A stretch of DNA of 64,000 nt from Treponema sp. Marseille-Q4130 (GTDB taxonomy: Bacteria > Spirochaetota > Spirochaetia > Treponematales > Treponemataceae). A model generated the notes under the pieces. That model was not told the origin of the DNA. It saw nothing but the letters and a program-made list of their open reading frames with translations, and did no database searches. The stretch is taken from positions 33,449 through 97,448 of the forward strand of contig NZ_JACSET010000006.1 of the NCBI RefSeq assembly GCF_014334325.1, in the 5' to 3' direction. Every line of letters begins with the position of its first letter. Position 1 is the first letter of the stretch. Positions 1-8,899 of this stretch are shown here, piece after piece. Position numbers and translations under genes: made by a program.

Positions 1-413
1 CGTATGAGCCGCCAACGTAAGTGTTCCGCCGTATGTGTCGGTTAATAAATTATTCGCTTCTTTAAGCGTTATATTAGAATTTGAATTGTTTTTTATCGTA
101 AATTTATAGACAGGCATATCGCCGAAATCTATTTTTAATGTATCGCCGTTTGAATAATTATAATATTTATTAGTTAAAACTCTCGGATTATTCAACAATT
201 CAACAGCATCAGTCCATCTTGTTTGTATCGTAATACTGCTGTCTGCGGCATTAGATACACTGTAAGTAATTCCGTCAATCTTAAAATTGATCGGTGTTAT
301 CGAAGATTTATTCGTTACCGTCGCATTTTCCATTCTGTTCGGCTCGGTAATATTGCAAGCGCTTAAAAAAATCGATATAAAAACGGAAGTAATAAATATA
401 TTTCTTCTCATAA
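1..413 (-). CDS. Putative lipoprotein, 3' end outside the window
   Basis: Read on the minus strand from ATG at 413, the frame stays open to the edge of the window, so only the first 137 or so residues are visible. The N-terminus is a lipoprotein signal: MRR, a hydrophobic stretch, then the lipobox LSAC with the cysteine near residue 19. The rest is polar and rich in Asn, Thr and Ser, as in many exported surface lipoproteins. It lies 38 bp downstream of the NlpC/P60 lipoprotein gene on the same strand and may be cotranscribed with it. I recognise no family; the function is unknown. The start was chosen because it gives a complete signal peptide. Confidence 0.6.
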
Positions 414-451
414 CTATTGATACCTCTATTGAATACTATACCCTATTTTTT

Positions 452-991
452 TCAATACGCCAACCGCATCTTTCCGTACGCTTTGATTCTGCCGTCATTT
501 TTTTCATAATTCCGTGCGGTAACTCCGTTTATTTCGTAAACGCCGTCATTGTTATCATCTTTTTGCGTACTGTCGATAAAATAAACTTTTTCATTTTCTG
601 TTTTATCAAAAATTGCAATATGGGTAACGCTCGGCGTACCGGCTTTGCCCATGAAAATCAAATCGCCCCGTCTGGGAAATTTCGTCGGCGTACTGTAGTT
701 CGTATAAATGGCATTCACGGACGCATCGCCGAAAAGAAGACGATATTTCGTATCGACAAGGGCATATTTGTAACACATGACGACAAGACCGGAACAATCG
801 ATCCCCGCCGAACGCAGAGGCGATTGTCCGCCGAGTTCATATTGCATCCCTGTTTCTTTATACAGCTCCGCAAATTTAAATGCACGCGCGCATATTTCAT
901 CGGGGCATTCGATCTCCGTAAAGTTGTTTTCACGGTCATTGCATGATGCAAATAGTATTGTTAATAATAAAAAAAATGTAATACGCTGCAT
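452..991 (-). CDS. NlpC/P60-family peptidoglycan hydrolase, lipoprotein
   Basis: A 179-residue predicted lipoprotein. It has a short signal peptide and the lipobox FASC (Cys at residue 17). The core carries the NlpC/P60 signature GIDCSGLV around residues 63-70, with the nucleophilic Cys, and the THIAIF block around residues 122-127 supplies the catalytic His. Enzymes of this family are cysteine peptidases that cut peptide bonds in peptidoglycan stem peptides or related amide bonds, here presumably in the periplasm from a membrane anchor. The domain is close to minimal length, with no SH3 or LysM targeting domain. A hairpin at 1011-1028 lies just upstream of the gene. Confidence 0.85.
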   Translation of the reverse strand: MQRITFFLLLTILFASCNDRENNFTEIECPDEICARAFKFAELYKETGMQYELGGQSPLRSAGIDCSGLVVMCYKYALVDTKYRLLFGDASVNAIYTNYSTPTKFPRRGDLIFMGKAGTPSVTHIAIFDKTENEKVYFIDSTQKDDNNDGVYEINGVTARNYEKNDGRIKAYGKMRLAY

Positions 992-1010
992 TGTTAAATT
1001 TTTATTCTAC

Positions 1011-1028
1011 ATTCTCCGCAGGGAGAAT
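1011..1028. other. Hairpin upstream of the NlpC/P60 gene
   Basis: ATTCTCC and GGAGAAT form a perfect 7-bp stem around a 4-nt loop. On the minus strand it follows the phosphatase-fusion gene and precedes the NlpC/P60 gene, so it could be a weak terminator or an intercistronic element; the run of T after it is poor. I see no gene in 992-1194. Confidence 0.45.
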
Positions 1029-1194
1029 CGTATATCGATTTCCCGATCCTTTATCAACAGCAGATACGTTTGCACCGCATCTGCAAGCGGGTACGCTTTG
1101 ACGCACCCGCTCATGCATATTTCGATCCGCACTGCGCCCGCCCCGCTCAAGCGTTTACGTCGCACGCATGAGGACGAGTCCTGCACGCACTTTC

Positions 1195-2304
1195 CTACTG
1201 CAGCGCCGCACGCACGGCGTCGATCTCTTCTCGCGTAAGGCCGACCTTTGTACGAAGATAATTTTCAACGACTTTTCCGACATTCCGATCGGTAACGCCC
1301 CGTCCGCCGTTGATCGATACGAGTGTACCGATGATAACGCCTCCGATCATATCGTACTGCTCCGTGCCTTTTTTGACGCCGAAATAATTTTCGAAGCTCG
1401 TCATATAATCGGCTTTGATTTCATCGAGCGTCGCGCCGCACAGCGCTTCGAGCAACGCGCACACATAGCCCGCACGGTCTTTTCCTTCATTGCAATGGAC
1501 GACATAAGAAGCGCTTTTCTTTTCACCGATAAAGACGAGGGCGTCGTGCAGTTTTTTAATAAAATCTTCGTCGGTAAACGCAACGCCCATATTAAGGAAG
1601 ACGACATTGCCTCTTTCCGCAAGCCCTTTGTAATACGGCGCTTCATCGATGTGTTTCCATGCGCTCTCGCGGCTGTCGGCAAGGTTTACCGCAGCTCTAA
1701 TGCCGTTCGCCTGTATGAGCTTTTCGGCATAAGGGGCCCGCGCATCGCCGTAAACGGGATTGCACGATCGGTACAAGCGGCCGGACGCAATGCCGCCCGC
1801 TTTTACTTCGCGGAAATTGGCAAAGACTTCGTCTGATGCATAGTCGCTCCGATTTTCGCTTTTTTTAAGCTGGCGGATTTTATAGTCGGCAAGATATGCA
1901 CCCTTCCCTTTCATCGCGACGGCGACGGGAGTGCCGGCTGCAGCTCCGCTCGTTTTGGCAAAATTGCCCATATTGATTGCAAAAGATACCGTTCCCTTGC
2001 TCAAACGGATGAGGTATTTTCCGTTATCGACGTCGCTGTAATTCGTACACACGGGAGCATCGAAGGCGAAAGTGCCCGCCTTTACCGACACGATGTCGCC
2101 CGGCTCGAAACCCGCTGCGGTAAATTCATCCTGCGTAATGTTAAGCGCGCAGTTTCCGTATTTGTCGACCGATGAAACCGTCGTTTCGACACCCGCACGC
2201 TTACTTTCGGCGGGAACGTTTTTTACCGTCGCGCAGCTTGCCGCAAAGAGCGAGGCGATGCAAAGCAGCGCATACGCCGTTACATGAATTCGTTTTTTCA
2301 TCAC
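1195..2304 (-). CDS. Lipoprotein with a SAM-hydrolase C-terminal-like domain and a tyrosine-phosphatase domain
   Basis: 369 residues. The lipobox AASC puts the lipidated Cys at residue 24. Residues about 40-135 read like the beta-barrel C-terminal domain of SAM hydroxide adenosyltransferases (DUF62 family): DKYGNCALNI, then a TNYSDV block and a FAINMGNFAK block. The larger C-terminal part ends in a phosphatase P-loop, HCNEGKDRAG, with Cys271 and Arg277. This is the CX5R signature of the Y_phosphatase3 group (MptpB/LipA-like), which acts on phosphotyrosine or phosphoinositides. The catalytic N-terminal domain of the SAM enzymes is absent, so the barrel probably binds a ligand or is structural. 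The combination is unusual. SD GGAGG lies upstream of ATG at 2304. Confidence 0.75.
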   Translation of the reverse strand: MMKKRIHVTAYALLCIASLFAASCATVKNVPAESKRAGVETTVSSVDKYGNCALNITQDEFTAAGFEPGDIVSVKAGTFAFDAPVCTNYSDVDNGKYLIRLSKGTVSFAINMGNFAKTSGAAAGTPVAVAMKGKGAYLADYKIRQLKKSENRSDYASDEVFANFREVKAGGIASGRLYRSCNPVYGDARAPYAEKLIQANGIRAAVNLADSRESAWKHIDEAPYYKGLAERGNVVFLNMGVAFTDEDFIKKLHDALVFIGEKKSASYVVHCNEGKDRAGYVCALLEALCGATLDEIKADYMTSFENYFGVKKGTEQYDMIGGVIIGTLVSINGGRGVTDRNVGKVVENYLRTKVGLTREEIDAVRAALQ

Positions 2305-2366
2305 TATGCCTCCGTATATCGATACGCTTTTATTATTTAATACGGTATCGAAAAATAGCGTATACG

Positions 2367-2375
2367 ATTATATCA
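2367..2375 (-). promoter_or_regulatory. Extended -10 promoter for the phosphatase lipoprotein
   Basis: On the minus strand TGATATAAT matches an extended -10 (TGnTATAAT) about 63 bp upstream of ATG at 2304. No convincing -35 is visible, which is tolerated by extended -10 promoters. It would let this gene be expressed separately from the LacI-family gene upstream. Confidence 0.45.
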
Positions 2376-2402
2376 CAAAAAGTCGCATTCGGGCGCAGAA
2401 TA

Positions 2403-3380
2403 TTAAAATGTCGATGCGCGACGGATCAATGTAACGGGAAAAACGGTTCGGGGAGGCACCGTTTCACCTTTCATTTTTTTAATAATAATTTCGACTGCAC
2501 ACCTGCACATATCTTCAATCGGTTGATGAACGGTTGTAAGCGGAGGATTTGTAAGACATGCGATATCGATATCGTCGAAGCCGATTATCTTCATATCTTT
2601 CGGAACCGATATATTTCTCGCCGTACACGCTTGAAGCAATTGAGCTGCAATGATATCGCTCGTCGCAAAGATTCCGTCAAATAAACTGTCGGCATCAAAC
2701 ATTTTGTTTATCGCTTTGTGATAATCAAAATCGTTAAACTGTTCTTCACTCGTAGCAATAACGACAGGCACGACTCCCGATTTTCGACAAGTATCTTCAA
2801 ACGCTTTTGCCCGCCGATCGGCAGGCAGCTTTATGCGAGGAATGCCGCTGAAAATTGCGGGACGCTTGCAACCCTGCTCGAGCAGCAGTTCGGCGGCATA
2901 AACACCTCCTCGATAATTATCGCATAAAACGGCAGGGATCGAATCGGAAATCGAGCGCTCTATCGTAACGACGGGAAATTGATCGAGACGGCTTGCAATT
3001 TTACCGCTCCTCGTACACAGAATGATGCCCGACACTTTATTCGATTTCAACATGTCGATATAGTCGCTTTCTTTTTCGCTGTTTTGTTGCGAATTGCACA
3101 CAAGTAATTTAAATCCGTTTGAAAACGCGTATTTTTCAAGATAATTGATACACGCTGAAAAAAACGGATGCAGCAATGACGGCACGATCGCGCCGATGAG
3201 TTTCGTCTGCTTTTGTACGAGTGCGCGCGCTATTTCATTCGGTCGATAATCGAGCTCGCTCATAACTCTATATACCTTTTCGCGAGTTTGCACGCTGATA
3301 TAACCTCGATTATTGAGAACGCGCGATACTGTCGTCACCGTTATGCCCGCTCTTTCCGCGACGTCTTTTATCGTAGCCAA
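2403..3380 (-). CDS. LacI-family transcriptional regulator
   Basis: 325 residues, the normal length for the family. Residues 2-24 form the helix-turn-helix (TIKDVAERAGITVTTVSRVL) followed by the hinge region (RPNEIARAL). The remainder is a periplasmic-binding-protein-like effector domain, with GFDDIDIACLTNPPLTTV near the C-terminus. Such proteins bind a sugar or metabolite and control nearby operons by operator binding. It is the last gene of the minus-strand transport operon, 15 bp after the PhnP-like gene, so it probably regulates that operon and itself. The effector is unknown. Confidence 0.9.
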   Translation of the reverse strand: MATIKDVAERAGITVTTVSRVLNNRGYISVQTREKVYRVMSELDYRPNEIARALVQKQTKLIGAIVPSLLHPFFSACINYLEKYAFSNGFKLLVCNSQQNSEKESDYIDMLKSNKVSGIILCTRSGKIASRLDQFPVVTIERSISDSIPAVLCDNYRGGVYAAELLLEQGCKRPAIFSGIPRIKLPADRRAKAFEDTCRKSGVVPVVIATSEEQFNDFDYHKAINKMFDADSLFDGIFATSDIIAAQLLQACTARNISVPKDMKIIGFDDIDIACLTNPPLTTVHQPIEDMCRCAVEIIIKKMKGETVPPRTVFPVTLIRRASTF

Positions 3381-3395
3381 AATGCGACTCCGCTC

Positions 3396-4241
3396 TTATA
3401 CGGTGACGACCATACCGTCATGCGTTAAATACATATCGTCTTTTTCGGCAAGCGACGCGAATTCGTCCGGAGCTAAACCGCACATATGCGAAAAATGATT
3501 GAGATATATTTTTGTCGCCCCGTCGATAAGTCCGCATGAACGAAGCCGTTCGCAAACCGTCTTGTCTTCGGCCAGCCCCATATGTGCATCTCCGGGCAGC
3601 GTACCGCGCGCACAATCGAGACTGATCGCAGCAAATACTTTTCCATAGCGATTCAGTGCATCGAATGTCCTTTCAGGCGGAAGCCCCGTATCGTTACCGT
3701 AAAGAAAAGAATGTGTGCCGTCCGAAAGCGCGAATATACAACATTCTTCGCCTTTTATATGATCCGCTTCAAACGCGGTAAATTCGATGTCGCCGACGGA
3801 AAACGGAACTCCGTATGCTATCTTTGAAAAATGCAATTTGGAAGGGTCTGCGTGTTTTTCTTCGGAAAATTTTTTATTAATTTTTTCCCGAACGGCATCA
3901 TTACACCATATCGAAATATAATTTTCGTCTCTTTTGATTTTCGGCAAAACGGTCGCACCGTCTTTGCACCTGAGCATGAGCGACATAAGATCGAGATGGT
4001 CGTCATGCGAATGCGTAAAGACGATCGTATCGACGGCGGAAAGATGCAAGCTGTTTTCCCAGCTTTGCATAAAAATATCGGGCGACAAATCGATGAGTAT
4101 GTGTTCGTTTATGAGTGCGCAGCTGCGTGTTTTTCTGTTTTTACCGCCGAGTCGCCGCACCCTTTCGCAGGCAGCGCATTCGCAAAACGGCGCGGGAAAT
4201 CCTTCCGCTGCGCCCGTTCCAAGATAGCGGATCCGAATCAT
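3396..4241 (-). CDS. PhnP-like metallo-beta-lactamase-fold phosphodiesterase
   Basis: 281 residues. The N-terminus shows the TGAAEG turn followed by a Cys cluster (Cys20, Cys22, Cys25) like the structural zinc knuckle of PhnP. The motif THSHDDHLD near residue 77 is the HxHxDH metal site. More metal ligands are plausible in FEADHIKGEE and NHFSH. PhnP-type enzymes hydrolyse cyclic phosphodiesters such as ribosyl 1,2-cyclic phosphate. The gene follows the second permease by 7 bp. Together with the metallophosphoesterase and phosphatase at the head of the operon, it suggests that the imported substrate, or a product of it, is phosphorylated. No phn genes are nearby, so the exact substrate is open. 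Confidence 0.8.
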   Translation of the reverse strand: MIRIRYLGTGAAEGFPAPFCECAACERVRRLGGKNRKTRSCALINEHILIDLSPDIFMQSWENSLHLSAVDTIVFTHSHDDHLDLMSLMLRCKDGATVLPKIKRDENYISIWCNDAVREKINKKFSEEKHADPSKLHFSKIAYGVPFSVGDIEFTAFEADHIKGEECCIFALSDGTHSFLYGNDTGLPPERTFDALNRYGKVFAAISLDCARGTLPGDAHMGLAEDKTVCERLRSCGLIDGATKIYLNHFSHMCGLAPDEFASLAEKDDMYLTHDGMVVTV

Positions 4242-4248
4242 AACGCAG

Positions 4249-5094
4249 CTACCCCTTGATACCGGTCATCGCAAGCGATTCGATAAACTGCTTTTGGAAT
4301 ATGATAAAGATAATGAGGACGGGCAGCGTCATGAGAGCTGCAAATGCGAATATCTGTCCCCAGAAAATATGGACGTCGGTAGAAAGTGCACGAAGTGCGA
4401 GCGGCAGCGTCCGATACGTTTCATCTCGCGTTACAAGTGTCGGCCAAAGCAGATCGCCCCACGATCGTACAAAACTCATAATCGCAACCGTCGCCATAAT
4501 AGGTTTTGACAGCGGCAGCATTATTTTCCAGAAAATTCCGTTATAGGATTCTCCGTCGACGATCGCCGCATCGATGAGTTCCTGCGGCATACCTTTAAAA
4601 TGATTGTAATACAAAAATATGTGCATCGGATAACCGGCCGTCGGGAGCGCAAGTCCGATATAGCTGTTAAGCAAATGCATTTTATTAACAATCATAAATC
4701 GATTGATGATGACGGATTCGGTCGGAATAATGGCAAGAGCTATGACAAGCGCCAGCAGAAAATTCTTTTCCTTAAACGAAAGCATTCCCAAAACATAGCC
4801 TGCCATCGCATTGATAATCGTTACAAGGGCGACATTCATAACGGCAACGACAACGGAGTTTTTGAAAAATGTAAAAAATCTTACTTTGCCGATGATCTCC
4901 GCATAATGCTCCCATGAAGGACGCAGCGTGGGAACGAACGCTTTGATCGTAGACATATCCGCCACAATCTGCATATCGTCTTTTACCGACGAAATGAACA
5001 TATAAAAAACCGGCAAAATAAAAACCAGCGCAATGAGTATATATAAAATATAATATACGATTTCCGTTGTCGTTTTTTTTACGAGCGATCTCAT
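4249..5094 (-). CDS. Carbohydrate ABC transporter permease, MalG/UgpE type
   Basis: 281 residues with six predicted membrane segments; the first is at about 12-35. The EAA loop that contacts the ATPase is visible as QELIDAAIVDGESY... ending in LPLSKP at about residues 165-190. Family knowledge places it as one half of a heterodimeric inner-membrane channel of the CUT1 class, importing oligosaccharides or polyol phosphates. It starts 3 bp after the stop of its partner permease, which indicates translational coupling. No ATPase gene lies in this operon. Confidence 0.92.
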   Translation of the reverse strand: MRSLVKKTTTEIVYYILYILIALVFILPVFYMFISSVKDDMQIVADMSTIKAFVPTLRPSWEHYAEIIGKVRFFTFFKNSVVVAVMNVALVTIINAMAGYVLGMLSFKEKNFLLALVIALAIIPTESVIINRFMIVNKMHLLNSYIGLALPTAGYPMHIFLYYNHFKGMPQELIDAAIVDGESYNGIFWKIMLPLSKPIMATVAIMSFVRSWGDLLWPTLVTRDETYRTLPLALRALSTDVHIFWGQIFAFAALMTLPVLIIFIIFQKQFIESLAMTGIKG

Positions 5095-5097
5095 AAA

Positions 5098-6000
5098 TCA
5101 CTTCTCCTTCGTCAAATGATTTTGAATGAGCGAAACGGCAAAAACGATCAAAAAGAATACCACGGCGATTGCGGAAGAGTATCCGACTTGATTGTTGATA
5201 AATCCCGCTCTGTAAAGAAGGTAGATAACCGATACCGTAGCATTTTTCGGTCCGCCGTTCGTGAGCACATACACTTGCGTAAAAAGTTTCAAAGACCCGA
5301 TCGTTACCGATATAAGCACGTACACGAGCGTATTGCGCAGCATCGGAATCGTGATATAAAAAAATCTCTGCGGTACGGAACATCCGTCGAGATAGCTCGC
5401 TTCGTACAATTCATGCGGGATGTACTGCAATCCGCCGAGTATGATCACCATTTCAAGACCGAGCGTTTGCCATATATACATAAATGCAAGGCACGGCAGC
5501 GCCTGATTTCCGTTTTGCAGCCATGTCTGCGACGGAATGCCGAACAGACCTAAAAACGAATTTAAAAGACCGGCTTGGCCCGGAGAAAAGATATACGACC
5601 ACACGACGGCGACAACGGTCATCGTTACGACTTGCGGACTGAAATATATGGCTCGAAACACTTTTACGCCGGTGAGCTGTTTATTTACAAAGACGGCAAG
5701 GATCGTCCCGAGCAAAATAACCGCGGGTACGACCATGAGCGCATATAAAGCGGTATTACGAAACGCAACCGCCGCCGTTTCATTCGTAAACAGGCGCAGA
5801 TAATTTTGCAAGCCGACAAAATCGGTCGGCTTTCCCATCCGCGGCACAAGCATTTTATTTGTAAATGAATAAAAAACCGCAAGAATAAAAGGGAAAAAAT
5901 AAAAAATAAAAATACACAAAAATGCGGGAATGCAGTACAGCCGCGCGGTACGAGCCTGGCTTTTTTGCAATCCGCTTAATTTTCCGGAATAAGATTTCAT
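5098..6000 (-). CDS. Carbohydrate ABC transporter permease, MalF/UgpA type
   Basis: 300 residues, six predicted membrane helices. The first helix follows a positively charged N-terminus (AFLCIFIFYFFPFILAVFYS). The EAA loop reads HELYEASYLDGCS...ITIPML at about residues 210-240. It pairs with the adjacent MalG-type permease to form the channel of a CUT1 sugar importer. A hairpin at 6028-6055 separates it from the binding-protein gene. The start has the SD GGAGGAAG. Confidence 0.92.
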   Translation of the reverse strand: MKSYSGKLSGLQKSQARTARLYCIPAFLCIFIFYFFPFILAVFYSFTNKMLVPRMGKPTDFVGLQNYLRLFTNETAAVAFRNTALYALMVVPAVILLGTILAVFVNKQLTGVKVFRAIYFSPQVVTMTVVAVVWSYIFSPGQAGLLNSFLGLFGIPSQTWLQNGNQALPCLAFMYIWQTLGLEMVIILGGLQYIPHELYEASYLDGCSVPQRFFYITIPMLRNTLVYVLISVTIGSLKLFTQVYVLTNGGPKNATVSVIYLLYRAGFINNQVGYSSAIAVVFFLIVFAVSLIQNHLTKEK

Positions 6001-6027
6001 GCTTCTTCCTCCGTAAAAACGGCAAAA

Positions 6028-6055
6028 CGGGGAAGGGATCTCTATCCGTTCCCCG
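6028..6055. other. Intercistronic hairpin after the binding-protein gene
   Basis: CGGGGAA pairs with TTCCCCG, then one G/G mismatch, then GGAT pairs with ATCC around the loop CTCT. It lies between the solute-binding-protein stop (6067) and the first permease start (6000) and lacks a U-tract. Known parallels (malE-malF region) suggest an RNA-stabilising or attenuating element that raises binding protein over permease. Confidence 0.65.
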
Positions 6056-6066
6056 CCGCAGTATGC

Positions 6067-7344
6067 TTATTTATCCCAGCCGTTTTCTTTGATGACGGCG
6101 TCGATTTCTTTTGCAGCTGCGGTAAGCGTTGTTTTCGCATCCGCCCCGTGAATGATATCTCCGGTCGCCGCCTGCATGGCGGTGTAAATGGTCATGTGCG
6201 CGGGTGTAAGCGGTCTGAGTACGGAAATACCCGCTTCAAGCTGTTCGCGGTACAAATATAAGCGCCCGCCTTTTTGCAAAGCTGCAACTTGATCCATAAC
6301 CGATTTTCGAGACGGAATAGCCCCGTTGAAATCGGTAACGATTCGGATATTCGCCGGCTCAAGGCTCATCTGTAAAATCCGCCACACGTCATCCGCGATT
6401 CCGTTTTGCTTTGCAGCGGTCGTCATAGCCCATACGGTCGACCCCGAGCATGTGAATACGCCTTTTCCGAAATTCGGGGGAGGAATGATTATCGCATCGT
6501 CGCCGAGATTTTTTACGTGATCGGTATATTTCCAGTGACCGATGAGCGCAAGCGCGCTTTCTTTTTTTCCGTAAAACGCATCTTCGTAATCGCATCTGCC
6601 GTTGAGATATCCCTGTTTTAAAAGCCACGTAAGATAATCGTACGCCGCAACCGTATTCGGACCGTCAAGCACTCCTTTGGCATGAAGCGTTTTTCTGTCG
6701 ATATAGTCGCCGCCGAAACTTGCAAGGATGGGCATATACGTAAAATACAGCGTCGACGGTTTATTTTGACGTATATAAATCGGATACGGAACTCCGCTCG
6801 CTTTGAGTTTTTTGAGCGCATCTTCAAATTCCGCTTTCGACCACGCTTCTTTATAGCTTACGGGAATACGTACGCCCGCCTTTTGGAGCATCGCTTTATT
6901 TGCCCACAGTCCCATACCCGCATCGAACTGAGCGGTCGAAATAAGTTTTCCCTGATACGTTGATTCGGCAACGACGGATGGGATCAAATCGCTTTTTAAA
7001 GACGCGGGCATATATTTATCGAGCGCTTCAATGAGTCCCGCTTCATAATATGCGGGCATCTGCAGGTAATCGACGATAATCATATCCGGAGCATCTCCCA
7101 CAACGGGAGCCACTTGCAGTTTTCCGTCAAGTTCGTCTTTCGGATAATATTCGTCGCGAATCGTAATGCCCGAAGCGGTTCTGATGGTATCGAAAAGTTT
7201 TCGATACACGCCGTCTTCGGCGCCGCTGGACACCCATACTTTGACAAAATCCTGTTTGCGTTGAACGCCTTCCGTTTGTCCCAATGCCGAGGCGGCAGAT
7301 ACGATCACACTGCCGGCAAGCAAAGCCGCTAACCATCTTTTCAT
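6067..7344 (-). CDS. Extracellular sugar-binding protein of an ABC importer (family 1)
   Basis: 425 residues. I start it at ATG 7344 (MKRWLAALL) because this gives a clean Sec signal peptide ending in ASALG and a strong SD, GGAGGACA, 7 nt upstream; an in-frame ATG 21 bp further upstream lacks both. The mature protein has the usual family-1 layout: KVWVSSG near the start, DMIIVDYLQMP, and LWANKAML-type motifs. It binds a sugar-like ligand in the periplasm or at the outer face of the inner membrane and delivers it to the two permeases downstream. There is no lipobox. The ligand is unknown; the phosphatase genes upstream hint at a phosphorylated sugar or glycerophosphodiester. Confidence 0.88.
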   Translation of the reverse strand: MKRWLAALLAGSVIVSAASALGQTEGVQRKQDFVKVWVSSGAEDGVYRKLFDTIRTASGITIRDEYYPKDELDGKLQVAPVVGDAPDMIIVDYLQMPAYYEAGLIEALDKYMPASLKSDLIPSVVAESTYQGKLISTAQFDAGMGLWANKAMLQKAGVRIPVSYKEAWSKAEFEDALKKLKASGVPYPIYIRQNKPSTLYFTYMPILASFGGDYIDRKTLHAKGVLDGPNTVAAYDYLTWLLKQGYLNGRCDYEDAFYGKKESALALIGHWKYTDHVKNLGDDAIIIPPPNFGKGVFTCSGSTVWAMTTAAKQNGIADDVWRILQMSLEPANIRIVTDFNGAIPSRKSVMDQVAALQKGGRLYLYREQLEAGISVLRPLTPAHMTIYTAMQAATGDIIHGADAKTTLTAAAKEIDAVIKENGWDK

Positions 7345-7426
7345 AAAGCTGTCCTCCAAAAGCAATTATTAAGAACAAAGAACCTACGGTTCCCTTTGCA
7401 AAAATCGATTCATCATTGGATTGCGA

Positions 7427-8116
7427 TCAACTCATAACAAATTTTTTGTATATTTTTTTGCGCACCGTATCCGTTACACCTATCGCATCGAGATACTGCA
7501 TAACCCCTCCGTATGTTTTGTGCAAAAAATCGAGGAGCTTTTCCATATTCGTATAGCGTGAACCCGAAACATCGGCCATAAAGCCTTTGATATAGGTGTG
7601 GCTCACTTCGTAGTCCGCGACGATATCTTTTTCATCAACACCCGCGATCGTATATAAAAACATCGCGGTAAGTCCCGTGCGATCCTTTCCCGCAACGCAA
7701 TGAAACAGCGCCGGCGCTTCGGCATCCGCTAAAAAAAACAGCACTTTGCGGAATTCATCGCCGCTTACGGTAAGAAGCTGCCGATACATACGGCACAGCG
7801 TATGCGTCATATAGACGTTGCCGTTTACTTTGAGCTCGCCCGGAGCGATCGACCCCTGCACCGATATGTTTTTATACACGCAGGATTTCGGATAAGGGTC
7901 GGGACGAGCAGTTATTTCTTGAGGATGCCGCAAATCGAGGATCGTCCGTATGCCCAAATCTTCAATGCGCTGTAAGTCCGCTTTCGTCGCTTTGGCAAGT
8001 TCGGTCGATCGATAAAATATGCCGTATTTTGTCATCCCTCCGCCATTGCATTCCCAGCCGCCGAGATCGCGAAAATTTTCGATACCGTCGAATCGGAGTC
8101 TTCTGTAAGCTTTCAT
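7427..8116 (-). CDS. Tyrosine-protein phosphatase of the MptpB/LipA-like family
   Basis: 229 residues, no signal peptide, so cytoplasmic. Family hallmarks are in order: NFRDLGG (residues 14-20), ILDLR (59-63) and the active-site loop HCVAGKDRTG with Cys140 and Arg146. Members dephosphorylate phosphotyrosine, and some also phosphoinositides or other small phosphate esters. The start codon overlaps the end of the metallophosphoesterase gene by 4 bp (ATGA). The placement before a sugar importer suggests a metabolic phosphatase acting on the imported compound rather than a signalling role; that is inference. It is a paralogue of the phosphatase domain at 1195-2304. Confidence 0.88.
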   Translation of the reverse strand: MKAYRRLRFDGIENFRDLGGWECNGGGMTKYGIFYRSTELAKATKADLQRIEDLGIRTILDLRHPQEITARPDPYPKSCVYKNISVQGSIAPGELKVNGNVYMTHTLCRMYRQLLTVSGDEFRKVLFFLADAEAPALFHCVAGKDRTGLTAMFLYTIAGVDEKDIVADYEVSHTYIKGFMADVSGSRYTNMEKLLDFLHKTYGGVMQYLDAIGVTDTVRKKIYKKFVMS

Positions 8117-8889
8117 GTATCTCCTTCCGGAAGCGGATCCCTCGTCGTTTTTGCATTTCCGAAAAAGAAATAAAAATCCTGTAATTCCGTTTCCATCATC
8201 GCTTTGTTTTCTTTATATCTTTTCGCCGCTGTGAATTGTACACTGCGATCATAAGGTATTCGTTTGAAAACGAGTGCTCCGTTTTCTATCACCGCATACT
8301 GCGCGCTCTTATCGTTTTCGTCGGGACGGCGGTACGATATGCTTCCCGGATTTATCCATATTCGGTTTCCGTAAAGGCAGTGGGCGCACTGACGATGTGT
8401 ATGCCCGACAATAATACGACGTTCGGACGCAGTATGATACGATGTCGGCGTATGTGCATTCCAAAAAATATCGAACTCTTCAACGCTGTTTATATCGCGA
8501 TACGGAACGGTTTTATCGAATCGGTGCGTCATAAGATAATATTTGCCGTCCGCTTCAAATGCCATACTGTCCGGCAGCGAATCCAAAAAAGACACATGAT
8601 ACTCGTTAAGCTGAAGACAATTTTGATGAACCCATTTGAATTGCGTCGAAGAAATATTTTCGAACTCTCCCGTGCGCCATACGTTCACCAAATGCTCGTC
8701 GTGATTGCCTTTGACAAGACGGCTCTCTGCCGTGTGAGTGCAAAACCATTCGATAATCGGCTTCGGCGAAATACCGTAGTCGACCAGATCTCCCGCGCAC
8801 CACAGGCAATCAAATCCCTTTTCCTCAGATAACACTGCGGAAAACGCTTCGAAATTGCTGTGAATGTCGGACATCAAAAGTACGCGCAT
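8113..8889 (-). CDS. Calcineurin-like metallophosphoesterase
   Basis: 258 residues. The metallophosphoesterase motifs appear in order: DIHSN (8-12), GDLVDYG (33-39), GNHDEH (about 61-66), a TH near the middle (MTHRF) and GHTHRQ (about 162-167). These supply the two-metal site. Relatives hydrolyse phosphodiesters or phosphomonoesters and are cytoplasmic. It is the first gene of the seven-gene minus-strand operon. The ATG has no SD and sits only about 5 nt downstream of the predicted transcription start. Confidence 0.88.
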   Translation of the reverse strand: MRVLLMSDIHSNFEAFSAVLSEEKGFDCLWCAGDLVDYGISPKPIIEWFCTHTAESRLVKGNHDEHLVNVWRTGEFENISSTQFKWVHQNCLQLNEYHVSFLDSLPDSMAFEADGKYYLMTHRFDKTVPYRDINSVEEFDIFWNAHTPTSYHTASERRIIVGHTHRQCAHCLYGNRIWINPGSISYRRPDENDKSAQYAVIENGALVFKRIPYDRSVQFTAAKRYKENKAMMETELQDFYFFFGNAKTTRDPLPEGDT

Positions 8890-8899
8890 ATTATAAACA

